DNA of 64,000 bases from Ancylothrix sp. D3o (GTDB lineage Bacteria; Cyanobacteriota; Cyanobacteriia; Cyanobacteriales; Oscillatoriaceae), in contig NZ_JAMXEX010000001.1 of the NCBI RefSeq assembly GCF_025370775.1, positions 310,001-374,000 of the forward strand. The letters are read 5' to 3'. Both the position numbers and the translations under genes were made by a program. Positions 63,506 through 64,000 of this stretch are shown here, one piece after another. How positions within the stretch are numbered: the first letter of the stretch is position 1; every line of letters begins with the position of its first letter. The notes under the pieces were generated by a model. It had not been told where the DNA came from, did not search any database, and worked only from the letters and a program-made list of their open reading frames with translations.

Positions 63506-64000
63506 ATGATTTGGCCGTTTAAACCGAGTTTTCGTAAACAAATTGCTCGCATTGAAGTTACGGGTGCAATTGCCGGTGCAACTCGTAAACAAGTTTTAGA
63601 AGCGCTAAAAACTATTGAGGAAAAGAAGTTTCCTGCTCTGCTTTTACGCATTGACAGTCCGGGCGGGACAGTGGGGGATTCTCAAGAAATTTATAGTGCT
63701 TTAAAAAAGTTAGGCGAAAAAGTTAAAATTGTTGCCAGTTTTGGCAATATTTCGGCTTCTGGTGGGGTGTATATCGCTATGGGTGCTCATCATATTGTGG
63801 CGAACCCAGGCACGATTACCGGCAGCATTGGGGTGATTCTTCGCGGCAATAATATTGAGCGGTTGCTGGAAAAAATTGGCGTTTCTTTTAAGGTGATTAA
63901 ATCGGGGCCGTATAAAGATATTTTGTCTTTTGACCGCGAATTAACTGAGGCCGAAAAAGAAATTTTGCAGCAGCTTATTGATACGAGTTACGGCCAGTTT
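63506..64000 (+). CDS. sppA: Signal peptide peptidase SppA, 3' end outside the window
   Basis: The first 165 codons of an S49 peptidase are visible. ATG 63506 has AAGGGGA about 10 bases upstream. IDSPGGTVGDSQEIY and FGNISASGGVYIAMGAHHIVANPGTITGSIGVI contain the nucleophile serine region (SASGG), and KSGPYKDI the catalytic lysine. It has no N-terminal membrane helix so far, so it belongs to the short (36K-type) SppA group that digests cleaved signal peptides. The gene is cut by the window end. Confidence 0.92.
   Translation, partial: MIWPFKPSFRKQIARIEVTGAIAGATRKQVLEALKTIEEKKFPALLLRIDSPGGTVGDSQEIYSALKKLGEKVKIVASFGNISASGGVYIAMGAHHIVANPGTITGSIGVILRGNNIERLLEKIGVSFKVIKSGPYKDILSFDRELTEAEKEILQQLIDTSYGQF

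Overview
The window comes from a cyanobacterium, most likely a filamentous non-heterocystous (Oscillatoriales-type) one. Pointers are thylakoid NDH-1 subunits (NdhD, NdhF), the Rubisco regulator RbcR, a bidirectional NAD(P)-linked [NiFe] hydrogenase (HoxEFUYH), a PEP-CTERM protein, an RTX repeat protein, heptamer short tandem repeats and many dispersed palindromic repeats. I did not see the HIP1 octamer typical of many cyanobacteria. The genus is inference.

Layout. 1-3.9 kb: 3' part of a large RTX (calcium-binding nonapeptide) protein. 3.9-10.8 kb: ndhD, ndhF, a thioredoxin-like gene and a NnrU-family membrane gene on the minus strand, then rbcR on plus. 10.8-16.4 kb: a Cys-motif Ser/Thr kinase, a membrane-anchored periplasmic-binding protein, an alpha/beta hydrolase, a decayed tyrosine-kinase (exopolysaccharide) remnant and GDP-mannose dehydratase. 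16.8-21.6 kb: a one-helix membrane peptide, rimO, a DEAD-box helicase with a structured-looking leader, and a PEP-CTERM protein. 22.3-52.2 kb: an anaerobic-metabolism island. 52.3-64 kb: an orphan HicB-like gene, a 1671-residue hybrid kinase, a metallo-beta-lactamase-fold protein, LD-carboxypeptidase, glycosyltransferase, a peptidoglycan-binding/HEAT protein, an EamA transporter and the 5' part of sppA.

The island is the main interest. On the minus strand, in transcription order: hypD-hypE, then hoxE-hoxF-hoxU-hoxY-(secreted nuclease)-hoxH-[2Fe-2S protein]-PAS protein-SpoIIE/PP2C phosphatase-hoxW-hypA-hypB-CBS protein-hypF-hypC, then nifJ (pyruvate:ferredoxin oxidoreductase), a DHOD-like gene and a tandem eukaryote-type phosphofructokinase. 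Divergently on plus: pflB, pflA and adhE. Together they cover a glycolytic entry step, both routes from pyruvate to acetyl-CoA (PFOR and PFL), ethanol formation, H2 formation and the complete [NiFe] maturation set. Inside the hydrogenase operon a tightly coupled trio (thioredoxin-like [2Fe-2S] protein, PAS protein, PP2C phosphatase) resembles the sensory genes that accompany [FeFe] hydrogenases in Firmicutes and Thermotogae. I consider it the best candidate for an undescribed regulatory system here.

A modular repeat family with ends TTAACCGCAGAT / ATCTGCGGTTAA is scattered between genes. It sits directly upstream of hoxY, pflA and ldcA, where it creates false N-terminal extensions. Two intergenic regions, upstream of ndhF and of the DEAD-box helicase, can fold into compact nested stems and may hold structured RNAs.
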